The translations under genes and the position numbers were made by a program. Below, in pieces: positions 16,088 through 24,276 of a DNA stretch of 46,613 bases. Source of the stretch: DASYML01 sp036399835 (GTDB lineage Bacteria > Acidobacteriota > Blastocatellia > Pyrinomonadales > Pyrinomonadaceae); NCBI GenBank assembly GCA_036399835.1, contig DASWMI010000141.1, positions 1 to 46,613 on the forward strand, written 5' to 3'. How positions within the stretch are numbered: the first letter of the stretch is position 1; every line of letters starts with the position of its first letter. The notes beneath the pieces are model-generated. The model saw only the letters and a list, made by a program, of their open reading frames with translations, did no database searches and was not told the origin of the DNA.

Positions 16088-17500
16088 TCAGACTTTTTTA
16101 GTTGCGGCTGTTTCCGGCTCGGCGAGATGAAATTCGACGATCAGACGATGCAGGTAAGAGCGGCTGATGCCGAGACGTTTGGCGGCGGCGACCTTATTGC
16201 CACCCTCTGCTTGCAAAGCCTGTGTAATCATGCGCCGTTTGAGAGCGGCCACCGCGCCTTCAAGCGTCGTCTCATCCGAGTGGGCCACGCCCGGCAGGGT
16301 GCGCAGCATCTTCTCCGGCAGTTGCGAGATGTCCAGGCGAGAGCCGGACATCAAGACGACCAGACGCTCAATCAAGTTTTCCAGCTCGCGCACGTTGCCG
16401 GGCCAATCGTAATCCTGTAGCGCCTCAATCAAGGCATGGTCCAGCTCAGGCGGCTTGCGCCCGTGTTTCTCGGCTGCTTTATTGACAAAGTGGGCGGCCA
16501 GCAGCGGAATATCATCCTGGCGCTCGCGCAACGGCGGCAGGACCAGCGGCACAACGTTGAGGCGGAAGAAGAGGTCTCGGCGAAAGCGGCCAGCTTCTAC
16601 TTCCTGCTCAAGGTCTCGATTGCTGGCGGCAATCAGTCGAATATCAACGGTCAGGGTCTTGTTGCCGCCAACGCGCTCGAAGGCTCGCTCTTGCAGGACA
16701 CGCAGCAGCTTGACCTGCACGGCAGGCGTCAACTCGCTAATCTCGTCTAGAAAGAGCGTCCCGCCGTCGGCCAGCTCGAAGCGGCCCTTACGCGTCTGCA
16801 TCGCTCCGGTGAAGGCGCCCTTCTCATAGCCGAACAGCTCAGACTCTATCAGCGTCTCAGGCAGCGCCGCGCAACTGACGGCGACGAATGGTCCACTGGC
16901 TCGCTGGCTCTCTTCATGAACAGCATGCGCGACCATCTCTTTGCCCGTCCCGTTCTCTCCGCAGATAAGTACGGTAGCGCTGGTCGCGGCGACGGCGCGC
17001 GCCTGCTGCAGCGTCTTTTCGAGCGCGGGGCTGGCCCCTATAAGATGACCGAAGCCCTTGCCGCTGCTGCTCGCCAGACGCAGGCGCTGGACCTCCTGCT
17101 CCAGACGATTGAGGCGCACCGTCTGAGAGATCATGTGCGTGACCGCGTAGGCATCAAACGGTTTCTCGTAAAAGCCGCACGCGCCCTGGCGCACGGCATC
17201 GAGCGCGGCCTGCCTGGAATCGCTCCCGGTGATGACGATGACCGGCACGGGCGGGTGCTCGGAGCGCGCGGCTTCTATAATCGCCAGCCCTTCGGAGATG
17301 TCGTCGAGCGCAGGCGGGAGACGCAGATCGCTGAGCACGACATCAACCTTCGCGCGGAGTAATTGCTGTAGAGCCTCTTCACGCGTTCCTGCTTCGAGCA
17401 CATGAAACTGCTCTTCAAGCGCCCAGTTGAGCTGGCGACGCACGCTCGCGTCATCATCAACGACCAGCACAGTGATTTTTTCCTGTGTCTGTTCAATCAT
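16088..17500 (-). CDS. Sigma-54-dependent response regulator, PrsR-like
   Basis: A 470-residue transcription activator. It has a receiver domain (10-125; D58 acceptor in VVLSDLRLPP, K113), a short linker, an AAA+ domain with Walker A GENGTGKE (181-188), the sigma-54 contact loop GAFTGA (228-233) and Walker B GGTLFLDE (246-253), and a Fis-type helix-turn-helix near the C-terminus (about 430-455, NKVAAAKRLGISRSYLHRL). The receiver and the pairing with a PrsK-like kinase resemble the regulators linked to PEP-CTERM/exosortase systems, but none of those targets is here. It follows the kinase gene by 135 bases. Its target may be the promoter just downstream at 15824-15840. Confidence 0.9.
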   Translation of the reverse strand: MIEQTQEKITVLVVDDDASVRRQLNWALEEQFHVLEAGTREEALQQLLRAKVDVVLSDLRLPPALDDISEGLAIIEAARSEHPPVPVIVITGSDSRQAALDAVRQGACGFYEKPFDAYAVTHMISQTVRLNRLEQEVQRLRLASSSGKGFGHLIGASPALEKTLQQARAVAATSATVLICGENGTGKEMVAHAVHEESQRASGPFVAVSCAALPETLIESELFGYEKGAFTGAMQTRKGRFELADGGTLFLDEISELTPAVQVKLLRVLQERAFERVGGNKTLTVDIRLIAASNRDLEQEVEAGRFRRDLFFRLNVVPLVLPPLRERQDDIPLLAAHFVNKAAEKHGRKPPELDHALIEALQDYDWPGNVRELENLIERLVVLMSGSRLDISQLPEKMLRTLPGVAHSDETTLEGAVAALKRRMITQALQAEGGNKVAAAKRLGISRSYLHRLIVEFHLAEPETAATKKV

Positions 17501-17635
17501 AAATTACCGGTCCCGTGTCTTGCCCGGCAAGAGGAGTGTTAAATGAGAATCATCGGAGCTGCTACAGAGCAGGCCAAAGGTCCACGAACCGTTAATCTCT
17601 CAAACTGTTTATATCTTGAAGAGCTTGCAGGATGA

Positions 17636-19642
17636 TTAACCGGTTGCCTTTGATGAACCGGAGCCGGGCACGCGCGATTGCCCTGTCTCGCCCGGCCCTA
17701 TAATCTTCTGGACCAATGGTAACACGACGCGAAAACGAGTGCCAACGCCCTTTTGTGATTCGACCTCGATGCGACCGCCATAGGCCCTGACGACTTCGCG
17801 ACACGTATAGAGACCGAGGCCCACGCCCTGACTCTTCGTCGTGCTGAAGGGACGAAAGAGCCGCTTGCTGATAAACTCTTCGCTCATCCCAGGCCCTGTG
17901 TCCGAGACGCTGAAAAAGAGTTCGCCTTCGCCCGCCGGACCAGCCTCTACGGTCAGCTTGCCGCGCTTGGCACCCATCGCCTCCAGAGCGTTGAGGGCCA
18001 GGTTCTCAATAATCTTTTCAATCCGGTCGCCGTCCACGCTGGCGATGAGCGTGGGAGGCAGATGCGTTTCAATTTCATGAAATGCGCTGACCGGCTCGGC
18101 TGTGGTCGCCAGCGCGTGTTGGATAATGGGGACGAGGTCTGTCGGGCGCGGCAGCTTATACTCGCCGCTCAAAGTCTCGACCGGATTGCTCAGCTTGGCG
18201 ACGAGCCGGCGCAGCTTGTTCGCGGCCTCTTTAAGCGAGCGCATGGCATCGCGTCGAAACTCCTCCCGGTCAAACTTGCTCTCCATGTTGTCAACCAGCA
18301 GAGAAAGCCCCGCGATGGCGTTTTTCAGGTCGTGCGTGAGCATCGCCGAGATGCGCATGAAGGATTGAAACTGCTGCATCTCTGATTCGCGTCTCATCTG
18401 CTCGTGGAGCTGTTCCTTCATCTGGTTGACGCTATCGGCCAGCAGCCGCATCTCGTCGCTTGAGCGCACTTCTATACGCTGGTCCAGCTTGCCTTCGGCA
18501 ATGGCGGCGGCGCCCTCCGTGACCTGCTCTATACTGCGCGCCGTGCGGCCCGCCGTGTGGGCCAGCAAGACTACGGCGACGATGCCGATTAACAATGTGA
18601 GGGCGAGTGCGATCCATCCCCTGCGACGCAGCCCGCGCATGGCCGCCGTGTAGTCGCCGACCACGGCCAGGGAAATACCCTGTTGCATGGCGGGCCTGTA
18701 TCCCGCCAGCCAACGCTCGCCTTCGGGCGAATCATAAAACCGCCAACCGACAGCGCCCCTTCTCATCTCTTCGGCAACAGGTTGGAAATGAGAGAGGACG
18801 ACGGAGACAGGCTGGTGCTTGAGTGCTTCGTTGATGTGATAGATGATTTGACCGTCCTGGTCCAGCAAGAGGACGATGCGCGGCGAGATGCTCGACTCGC
18901 CCTGTTGCGAGAGGGGCGACCGGAGCGAGGCGCGACCACTGGCGGCCTCCCTGTAGAGAGCATCGAGTTTCAAATCTACGAGGAGCGCGCCGCGCGGCGC
19001 TGTTGCGCTTGCTTCCGTATAGAAGACCGGAATCGTGTAACGCACAATCGCGCCGGAAAGCTTCTCTATGACGAGCGTGCTTATCGGTTTCTGTTCCGCT
19101 GTGGTCCAGACGCGCTCATCAGGCGAGGCGCTGCCCGGCAGAAAATTTTCTGTTTGAAAGTGGACCGTCGCCCCCGTGCCCGCGTTGAGACTGATTTCTG
19201 CGCGGAAGAGCGTCCGCCTGGAAGCATCGAAGCAGGTCACGGCGGAGTAATATTTTCGGTGACTGATGAGAAACTCGCTGACCTGAGCGCGCAGGCTTTC
19301 CGGCAAAGAGCTATCAGCGGGCGTCTTGGCGCGTAGGCCGGCGGGCTGCAAGGCTGGACCAGACGGGGGATTGCCGAGGCTCATCGCCGTCTGTGAATCC
19401 AAGGCCCCGCCGACAAAGCTGCTGATAAAGCTGCTGCGCGCCAGTTCAGCGGATTCCTCTTCGCGCTCGCGCAGCGCCGTTTTGACATCGCGCTCAATCC
19501 CGTTAAGGTCCTGTTCGATGTCGCTGCGGAGCAGGGCTTCGATTGACTGCGCTCCGCTCCAATAGTTAAAGAGGCCGATCAGGAGCATCGGGGCGATGCC
19601 GCAGAGAAAGAGTATGAGGAAGAGTTTTTGTCTGATGCCCAC
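17636..19642 (-). CDS. Membrane sensor histidine kinase, PrsK-like
   Basis: A 668-residue kinase. It has a transmembrane helix at about 6-28, a large extracytoplasmic sensor region (about 30-335, Cache-like) and a second helix at about 342-362. A HAMP domain follows (about 362-415), then a dimerisation helix with H437 in MLTHDLKNAIAGLSLL. The ATPase domain has an N box NLALNALEA (547-555), DTGPGM (581-586) and GVGLGLY (606-612). The HDLKN phospho-acceptor motif is that of PrsK-type kinases. It is the first gene of the block and probably phosphorylates the PrsR-like activator, and perhaps the single-domain regulator. The ligand is unknown. The TM-flanked loop contains no obvious cofactor site. 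Confidence 0.9.
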   Translation of the reverse strand: MGIRQKLFLILFLCGIAPMLLIGLFNYWSGAQSIEALLRSDIEQDLNGIERDVKTALREREEESAELARSSFISSFVGGALDSQTAMSLGNPPSGPALQPAGLRAKTPADSSLPESLRAQVSEFLISHRKYYSAVTCFDASRRTLFRAEISLNAGTGATVHFQTENFLPGSASPDERVWTTAEQKPISTLVIEKLSGAIVRYTIPVFYTEASATAPRGALLVDLKLDALYREAASGRASLRSPLSQQGESSISPRIVLLLDQDGQIIYHINEALKHQPVSVVLSHFQPVAEEMRRGAVGWRFYDSPEGERWLAGYRPAMQQGISLAVVGDYTAAMRGLRRRGWIALALTLLIGIVAVVLLAHTAGRTARSIEQVTEGAAAIAEGKLDQRIEVRSSDEMRLLADSVNQMKEQLHEQMRRESEMQQFQSFMRISAMLTHDLKNAIAGLSLLVDNMESKFDREEFRRDAMRSLKEAANKLRRLVAKLSNPVETLSGEYKLPRPTDLVPIIQHALATTAEPVSAFHEIETHLPPTLIASVDGDRIEKIIENLALNALEAMGAKRGKLTVEAGPAGEGELFFSVSDTGPGMSEEFISKRLFRPFSTTKSQGVGLGLYTCREVVRAYGGRIEVESQKGVGTRFRVVLPLVQKIIGPGETGQSRVPGSGSSKATG

Positions 19643-19804
19643 GAGTAGAAAACATACCTTGGTTGTCTGGTATTAAATGCCAGCCGGAAACGGAGCTTTT
19701 TAAACTTCGGCCTCACACGAAATTCTGGTCCATATCATAGACTAAAACTCTGCATCTGACATCAAGTATCCGGCATCGATCATCAGTCATCTATCGGCAA
19801 TGCA

Positions 19805-20674
19805 TCAGTCATCAACTCGTGCGCGTCCGAACTCTGCGAGCAGCGGCGCGAGCTGTTCGACGATGCGGTCGTGCGCCGCGCCGTTTGAGGCAAGGATGCC
19901 GTTGTGGTTCTGCACGTCGGGCGAGTTATAGCGCAGAGGAGCGCCGAAGATGTCCGTCAGACGCCCGCCCGCTTCGTGCAGGATGACTTCCGGCGCGCAG
20001 GTGTCCCACTGCTTGGTGCGCGAGCTGAGATGTATGTAGAGATCGCATTGACGCTCGATGAGCAGGCCGACCTTGATGCCGACAGAATCGCGCTTGACCT
20101 CCTCTTTAATGCCGAGCCGCCTGACAACCTTATCCATGCGCGGGCTTCTGTGCGAGCGGCTCGCGGCCAGCCACATGCTCTCGATCTCGCTCTGGTCCGA
20201 AACCTGCGCGCGTTCCGGCTCGAATCCTGCGCGCTCGATCCATGCTCCGGCATCGCGCGCGGCCCAGTACAAGAGGTCCGGCAGCGGCTGATAGACCACG
20301 CCGAGCACGCTTTGGCCCTCGACGGCGAGGCCGATCTGGACCGCAAAATCGCCCGTCCCGGAGATAAAGCCCTGCGTGCCGTCTATCGGGTCAATCATCC
20401 AGACGCGCCGCTTGCTCAAACGCCTGTCGGTATCCAGAGACTCTTCGGCGAGAATACCGTCTTCAGGGAAAGCCTCGCGTATACCGCGCACGATGAGCGT
20501 GTTGGAGAGGCGGTCGGCTTCCGTCACAGGCTCGCTGTAATCACCCGGACTGACCTTGTGCTCGACGTAGAGCGGCCTGTCGTAATAATCCAGTATCGCC
20601 GCGCCCGCATCACGCGCCAGCCGTAAGGCGACCTCAAGCTCAGCCCCGTACAATCTCTCTTCAGCTTCCGACAT
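19805..20674 (-). CDS. cysQ: CysQ-like 3'(2'),5'-bisphosphate nucleotidase / inositol phosphatase family
   Basis: A 289-residue Mg-dependent phosphatase. ILAEES supplies the metal-binding Glu. The first metal motif is MIDPIDGTQGF (about 93-103), where the DGTQGF form is typical of CysQ/BPNT enzymes, and the second is WDTCAPEVILHEAGG. CysQ removes the 3'-phosphate of PAP formed during sulphate assimilation and sulfotransfer. Its start is 11 bases after the stop of the PLP decarboxylase gene, so the two are probably one operon. No sulphate-assimilation genes are adjacent, so the substrate remains inference. The spacer downstream (19643-19804) contains CATCAGTCATC repeats but no gene. Confidence 0.82.
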   Translation of the reverse strand: MSEAEERLYGAELEVALRLARDAGAAILDYYDRPLYVEHKVSPGDYSEPVTEADRLSNTLIVRGIREAFPEDGILAEESLDTDRRLSKRRVWMIDPIDGTQGFISGTGDFAVQIGLAVEGQSVLGVVYQPLPDLLYWAARDAGAWIERAGFEPERAQVSDQSEIESMWLAASRSHRSPRMDKVVRRLGIKEEVKRDSVGIKVGLLIERQCDLYIHLSSRTKQWDTCAPEVILHEAGGRLTDIFGAPLRYNSPDVQNHNGILASNGAAHDRIVEQLAPLLAEFGRARVDD

Positions 20675-20685
20675 TATTCTGTCTT

Positions 20686-22236
20686 TTAACTCGTTGACGA
20701 TTTTTCTTCCTCAACCAATTCTTGCGCGGCTTCGCGCAGGATGTCGAGCGTGCGGCGTATGTCTGCGCGCGTCGTGCGAAAATTGGTGATGCAAACGCGC
20801 AGCGCAAAGTCTCCATTGAGGGTCGCGTTGGAGAGATAGGCGCGACCGCCGCGCTGGACCAGATGCATAATGCGCGCGTTAAGTTGATTCAATTCCCCGC
20901 TAGCACGCTCGCGCACCTCTGCGTCCGCCTGCGCGAGCATTTGACGCATCCTCGCGGGCGCGTAGCGAAAACAACAGATGCTTAGCGTGACGGGCGCGAG
21001 CAGCTCGAAATCATCCGACGCGCCGACCAATTCTGACAGGTACACGGCCAACTCGTTATCCTCGCGGATCGCGGCGGCCACGCGCCCGGCCCCGTAGTAA
21101 CTGAGCATCATCCAGACCTTCAAAGCGCGAAAACGTCTGGACAGCTCTATTCCGTAATCCCAAAAAGCAAAGCTCTCATCATCGGTCTCTTCGAGCACCT
21201 TGATGTAATCGGCTTCGCCCGTCCTGAAGGCCGAGCGCGCGACCTCCTCATTGTGAAAAAGCAGGCTGCCGCAACCGACCGGCGCATAGAGCCACTTGTG
21301 CGCGTCGAGCGAGACGGAATCCGCGCGCTCAAGCCATTTGAAGAGATGCCGCTTCGTCTGGTCCAGCGAGCCGAGCGCGCCATAAGCCCCGTCAACGTGA
21401 AACCACAGCTCGTGCTCAAGCGCAACCCGGGCGATTTCAGCCAGCGGGTCAACAGCGCCCGTGTTGACTGTGCCCGCGCTCGCCACCACGCAGAAGGGCT
21501 TGAGGCCCGCTCGCTTATCCGCTTCGATTCGTTCGCGCAGCTCTCGCACGTTGAGGCGAAAGTCTGCGTCCGACGAAACCAGTCGCACATAATCGCGGCC
21601 AAGGCCGAGCACGTCTGCGGCCTTCGGGATTGACATGTGTACCTGGTCCGAAGCGTAGAGGGTCATGGGCTTTCCGGCTTGCCATAAACCTTGCTGCGCG
21701 ACTGGTCCAAAAGATTTCGCGCGGTGCGCGATGAGGATGGCGTTGAGATTCGCCATCGAGCCGCCGCTTGTCAGCAGACCGCGCGCATCCTCGCTATAAC
21801 CTGTGAGCGAGCCGAGCCAGCGGATGACTGTTTTTTCAAGCTGCGTCGCGGCGGGAGACGAGCGCCATGATGTGACGTTCGCGTTGAGGGTCGAGGCCAT
21901 CAAGTCCGCGTATGCTCCGGCTGGAGTCGAAGGCGAGGCCACGTAGCCGAAAAAGCGCGGGTGGCCGTTATGGCGGCTCGCCCCGATGATGGCGCGGCAA
22001 TCTTCCATCAAACGCTCAAGCGGCAAACCCTCTTCCGGCAGCGGCGTGTCCAGCCGCTCCGCGACCTGCGACGCGGATGTCTCAGGAAAGACACGCAGCT
22101 CGGAAACCTGCGCGAAATAATCCTCCACCAGCGCAGCGGCCTGCGCCGCCAGCTCTCGTATCTCCTCCCGCGTTTGGTCCAGAGACGAAGCCCGTCTCCC
22201 TTCCCCATCAACACTCATTTCATTTACGCCATTCAT
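20686..22236 (-). CDS. PLP-dependent group II decarboxylase (aromatic amino acid type)
   Basis: A 516-residue enzyme of the DDC/glutamate decarboxylase fold. Visible motifs are SNLN-like LLTSGGSMANLNAI, the cofactor-binding HVDGAYGALGS and the PLP lysine in SLDAHKWLYAPVGCG (about 312-318). The N-terminal region with HPRFFGYVASPSTPAGAYADLMAS matches aromatic-L-amino-acid decarboxylases, which make tryptamine, tyramine or phenethylamine. Substrate is not settled by sequence. The start at 22236 (MNGVNEMSVDG) is the longest; Met at 22218 is an alternative. It is first in a two-gene operon with the CysQ-like gene and divergent from the aldo/keto reductase. Confidence 0.88.
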   Translation of the reverse strand: MNGVNEMSVDGEGRRASSLDQTREEIRELAAQAAALVEDYFAQVSELRVFPETSASQVAERLDTPLPEEGLPLERLMEDCRAIIGASRHNGHPRFFGYVASPSTPAGAYADLMASTLNANVTSWRSSPAATQLEKTVIRWLGSLTGYSEDARGLLTSGGSMANLNAILIAHRAKSFGPVAQQGLWQAGKPMTLYASDQVHMSIPKAADVLGLGRDYVRLVSSDADFRLNVRELRERIEADKRAGLKPFCVVASAGTVNTGAVDPLAEIARVALEHELWFHVDGAYGALGSLDQTKRHLFKWLERADSVSLDAHKWLYAPVGCGSLLFHNEEVARSAFRTGEADYIKVLEETDDESFAFWDYGIELSRRFRALKVWMMLSYYGAGRVAAAIREDNELAVYLSELVGASDDFELLAPVTLSICCFRYAPARMRQMLAQADAEVRERASGELNQLNARIMHLVQRGGRAYLSNATLNGDFALRVCITNFRTTRADIRRTLDILREAAQELVEEEKSSTS

Positions 22237-22511
22237 CCTTTACTCCCTGCTCTCGAATCGAAAAACGTCAACGCTTGAATATACAAAAACTGTCTCTCTT
22301 CATTTCAGAAGCTGACGATTTGTAGCACACGGGCTGGCCGGCATGAAGCGCGCTTGCGAGCCTGCGTGCGCGGCGAGTATAGTTGCGGCTTGCTGGTCCA
22401 GGCTACGGCTGGCTGCGATTCAAGGACGTTGATTTTAATTTGAAGGCCGAGCAGAGGCCGCTTCGCACAGGCTTTATCGCTCGCCCTTCATCTTTCAAAA
22501 ACGGAGCACTT

Positions 22512-23624
22512 ATGCCCATCGAAGGCTTTGCCACGCTGGATGGCACGGCGCGCTACATGGATCGTTTTAAAGAGGTGGCAGCCGAAAATCATTTCCGGCT
22601 CGAACAAAACCTCTGGCTCTCGTCCATAGGCATCGGCACATATCTTGGCAACTGGGATGAAGAGACGGACGAGCGTTATGCGTCTTCGGTCGTGCGCGCC
22701 GTAGAGCTTGGCGCGAACGTGATAGACACCGCCTCCAATTATCGTTTCCAGAGAAGCGAGAGATCAATCGGGCAGGCGCTCGGACGTTTGACTGGAGAGC
22801 GGACGGGCGCGCGCCATGAGTTGCTGGTCTGCACCAAGGGCGGCTACCTGCCTTTTGACGGCGCGCCGCCGCAGGACAAGCGACGTTACATCGAAGAGAC
22901 CTTCGTGCGCACAGGGATAGCGACGGCGGCGGAGATCGTCGGCGGCAGCCATTGCATGACGCCCGCTTACCTGCAAAACCAGTTGGACCAATCGCTCGCC
23001 AACATGGGCCTTTCGTGCGTGGATGTTTACTACATACACAATCCTGAATCGCAACTCTCAACGGTCTCGCGCGAAGAGTTTGAGACGCGTCTTAGCGCAG
23101 CCTTCAAGCAGCTTGAGCAGGCACGCGCCGACGGCAAGATCAGACATTACGGCGTGGCGACCTGGAACGGCTTTCGCGTCGCGCCCACGGCGCGCGAGTA
23201 TCACTCGCTTGAGAGGATGTTTGAGCTGGCGCGCGCGGCGGGCGGCGAAGCGCATGGCTTTCGCTTTATTCAACTGCCTATCAACCTGGCTATGCCGGAA
23301 GCTCTCGTCCTCCAAAACCAGAGCATCGGCGGGGAGCAAGTCACTGTGCTCGAAGCCGCCAGCGCGCTCGGCGTCACGGTCCTCGCGAGCGCTTCGATCT
23401 TGCAGGGCCGCGTCGCCGAGGGGCTGCCTGAAGAGATACGCGAGCCGCTCGGCTCGCTCGCCACGGACGCGCAGACGGGTATTCAGTTCGTCCGCTCGAC
23501 GCCAGGTGTCACCACGGCGCTCGTCGGCATGAGCCGCCGCGAACACGTCGAGGAAAACTTGCAACTCGCACGCATAGCACCGACGCTGCCGGAAGATTTC
23601 CAGCGGTTGTTTGAAAAGCAGTGA
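22512..23624 (+). CDS. Aldo/keto reductase
   Basis: A 370-residue NADPH-dependent oxidoreductase with a TIM-barrel. The catalytic tetrad is visible as D and Y in VIDTASNYRFQRSE, K in VCTKGGY and H in YYIHNPE. The C-terminal GVTTALVGMSRREHVEENLQL is the usual NADP-phosphate binding end. The start at 22512 is chosen because GGAG lies six bases before the ATG; the frame is open 43 codons further up, but that part runs through the promoter region and carries a CTGGTCCAG at 22393. The protein is longer than most family members (about 280-330), with inserts near 165-190 and 235-260. Substrate unknown. Confidence 0.88.
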   Translation: MPIEGFATLDGTARYMDRFKEVAAENHFRLEQNLWLSSIGIGTYLGNWDEETDERYASSVVRAVELGANVIDTASNYRFQRSERSIGQALGRLTGERTGARHELLVCTKGGYLPFDGAPPQDKRRYIEETFVRTGIATAAEIVGGSHCMTPAYLQNQLDQSLANMGLSCVDVYYIHNPESQLSTVSREEFETRLSAAFKQLEQARADGKIRHYGVATWNGFRVAPTAREYHSLERMFELARAAGGEAHGFRFIQLPINLAMPEALVLQNQSIGGEQVTVLEAASALGVTVLASASILQGRVAEGLPEEIREPLGSLATDAQTGIQFVRSTPGVTTALVGMSRREHVEENLQLARIAPTLPEDFQRLFEKQ

Positions 23625-23625
23625 G

Positions 23626-23690
23626 CAGTTTTCAGTTTTCAGATTCAAGTTCAGGTTTTAGGTTTAACTGACTGATGGCTACTGCTCTCC
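23626..23690. repeat. Degenerate TGAAAAC-type repeat
   Basis: Tandem AGTTTTC-like units follow the reductase stop, with a GAGCAGT/ACTGCTC pair at the edges, but the arms no longer match well. It looks like a decayed relative of the elements at 721 and 4714. Confidence 0.4.
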
Positions 23691-23719
23691 GGTTAATGTT
23701 TACCTTCTAAGGAGCACGG

Positions 23720-24112
23720 ATGGCGCGGCAAGAGTTTGAATCTTTCGGGGAGTTCTGGCCCTTTTACGTGGCGGAGCATAGCAGGCCCGCGACGCGTGCT
23801 TTGCATGTCGTGGGGACGAGCGTGGGGCTGGCGTGCGCTGCGGCGCTGCTGGCTAAGGGCAAGTGGCGCTGGCTGCCGCTCGCCTTTGTTCCAGCTTACG
23901 CCGCCGCGTGGGCCAGCCATTTCTTTATCGAGCGAAACAGGCCCGCGACCTTTGAGCATCCGCTGTGGTCGTTGATGGGCGATTACAAGATGGTCGGATT
24001 GATGCTCGCCGGAAGGATGGACCGGGAAGTGGCGCGCGCGGTCAAACTTTTAAAGCCTCGCGGGGCGTTTGAGCTGTCAGAGCTTGAGAGAGAAGCTGAA
24101 GCAGCCGAATAA
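23720..24112 (+). CDS. DUF962 / Mpo1-like membrane protein
   Basis: A 130-residue protein of the DUF962 family (yeast Mpo1/YGL010w relatives). The two histidine-bearing motifs are present: FYVAEHSRPATRALHVVGT (about 15-33) and SHFFIERNRPATFEHPLWSLMGDYKM (about 66-91), separated by hydrophobic segments. In yeast this family is a dioxygenase that shortens 2-hydroxy fatty acids; whether the bacterial protein does so is inference. AAGGAG precedes the ATG with good spacing. A strong hairpin terminator follows. It is on the same strand as the aldo/keto reductase, 95 bases downstream. Confidence 0.82.
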   Translation: MARQEFESFGEFWPFYVAEHSRPATRALHVVGTSVGLACAAALLAKGKWRWLPLAFVPAYAAAWASHFFIERNRPATFEHPLWSLMGDYKMVGLMLAGRMDREVARAVKLLKPRGAFELSELEREAEAAE

Positions 24113-24202
24113 AGCTCTTCGCGGCGGGAGGCTTGGCAATCAATCGCTCTTGAAAGTGGTCCACGCTCGACGCCGGAACAAACTGGTCCAGACTCAACGC
24201 AG

Positions 24203-24239
24203 GGACGCCCGCGAGTGCAACACGCAGTCGCGGGCGTCC
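24203..24239 (+). terminator. Intrinsic terminator after the DUF962 gene
   Basis: GGACGCCCGCGA (24203-24214) pairs exactly with 24228-24239 around a 13-base loop and is followed by TTTGTTTG. It lies between convergent genes. CTGGTCCAG occurs just before it at 24183. Confidence 0.85.
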
Positions 24240-24276
24240 TTTGTTTGTGGAGCATATCAGCCACGGATGCCTGTCT

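Noticed and set aside
19740..19812. CATCAGTCATC repeat downstream of the CysQ-like gene
   Set aside because: Only two short direct units and a poor dyad; too weak to call an element.
22383..22511. 43-codon N-terminal extension of the aldo/keto reductase
   Set aside because: It crosses the divergent promoter region; the ATG at 22512 has a good ribosome site.
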